The notes beneath the pieces were generated by a model. It was not told where the DNA came from and did not search any database. It worked only from the letters and a program-made list of their open reading frames with translations. Of a stretch of 39,578 nt of DNA, positions 39,090-39,578 are shown in pieces. Position 1 is the stretch's first letter, and the number at the start of each line of letters is the position of its first letter. Source of the DNA: Chromera velia (taxonomy: Eukaryota > Sar > Chromeraceae); NCBI GenBank assembly GCA_018398765.1, contig JAHBMJ010000504.1, forward strand, positions 6,383 to 45,960, read 5' to 3'. Made by a program: the position numbers and the translations under genes.

Positions 39090-39288
39090 GTCAGTCAGTC
39101 AGTCCGCCAGAGAGGGCGAGAGAAAGAGACAGAGAGAGCTTGTGTGTAGTCAGTCCTCTCAGTCAAGCGGAAAAGGTTGCCAGAAGTTTCTTATCCCTTT
39201 GAAACCATCTATTTCCAACAAGCAGAACAACAACATGGGTTTTATTCAACTCAATCAGGTTGACTTTGACTGACTGACTGACTGACTG

Positions 39289-39320
<32 letters not shown>

Positions 39321-39460
39321 ACTGACTGACTGACTGACGGACTGACTGACTGACGGACTGACTGACTGACGGACGGACGGGCTGACTGACTGACTGACTG
39401 ACTGACTGACTGACTGACTGACTGAGTGACTGACTGACTGACTGACTGACTGACTGACTG

Positions 39461-39492
<32 letters not shown>

Positions 39493-39578
39493 ACTGACTG
39501 ACTGACTGACTGACTGACTGACTGACTGACTGACTGACTGACTGACTGACTGACTGACTGACTGACTGACTGACGGAC
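39090..39578. other. Terminal stretch: possible intron start, then a tetranucleotide array to the window edge
   Basis: It begins GTCAGTCAGTCAGTCC, the proposed exon 4 donor. No further exon is visible. From 39267 to the last base it is a (TGAC)n array with GACG variants. Confidence 0.6.
39267..39578. repeat. (TGAC)n array with GACG variants, open at the window edge
   Basis: At least 312 bp. It has the same unit and the same GACT-to-GACG variants as the array at 18071-18393, and the same plus-strand orientation. Confidence 0.95.

Overview
This looks like nuclear DNA from an intron-rich unicellular eukaryote. It has no operons or Shine-Dalgarno sites, nearly every intron starts GT and ends CAG, and the coding exons are GC-rich with long Ser/Ala/Pro/Gly/Glu tracts. 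My inference is an alveolate, most likely a chromerid of the Chromera type or a coccidian relative. No species-specific marker was seen, and the consistent GT-CAG splicing argues against a dinoflagellate.

About 80 percent of the window is one minus-strand gene, from 35939 (ATG) down to 4729 (TGA). I could assemble it by hand into 36 exons. All phases agree, and the total of 19,587 nt is divisible by three, giving a predicted protein of 6,528 residues. It is a giant HECT E3 ubiquitin ligase of the HUWE1 / Tom1 / plant UPL1 family. In order it carries the N-terminal DUF908 and DUF913 armadillo-like solenoid, a UBA domain split by an intron, a long central solenoid with disordered inserts, a very acidic segment, a DUF4414-type region with about four ubiquitin-binding (UBM-like) repeats, and a C-terminal HECT domain. 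The catalytic cysteine lies in the motif [10 protein letters not shown], 33 residues before the C-terminus, which is the spacing I recall for human HUWE1.

Head to head with it, across about 600 bp that must hold two promoters, a plus-strand gene begins at 36546. Exon 1 encodes a multi-pass membrane protein with a segment resembling XK-related proteins. Three more short exons join in phase up to 39089, and the gene may run off the window.

The left 4.7 kb is intergenic or 3' flanking DNA. It has CT/GT microsatellites, an AT-rich island at about 1140-3230, and inside the island a 1.25-kb element with about 57-bp terminal inverted repeats and an unusual 27-bp direct repeat just inside them.

The most unusual general feature is in the introns. 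The 5' splice sites follow GTNNGT with G at +5, and many continue as tandem GTNN tetramers (GTCA, GTGA, GTCG). In the extreme cases this grows into arrays hundreds of bases long starting exactly at the donor. Several 3' splice sites are preceded by (TG)n tracts.
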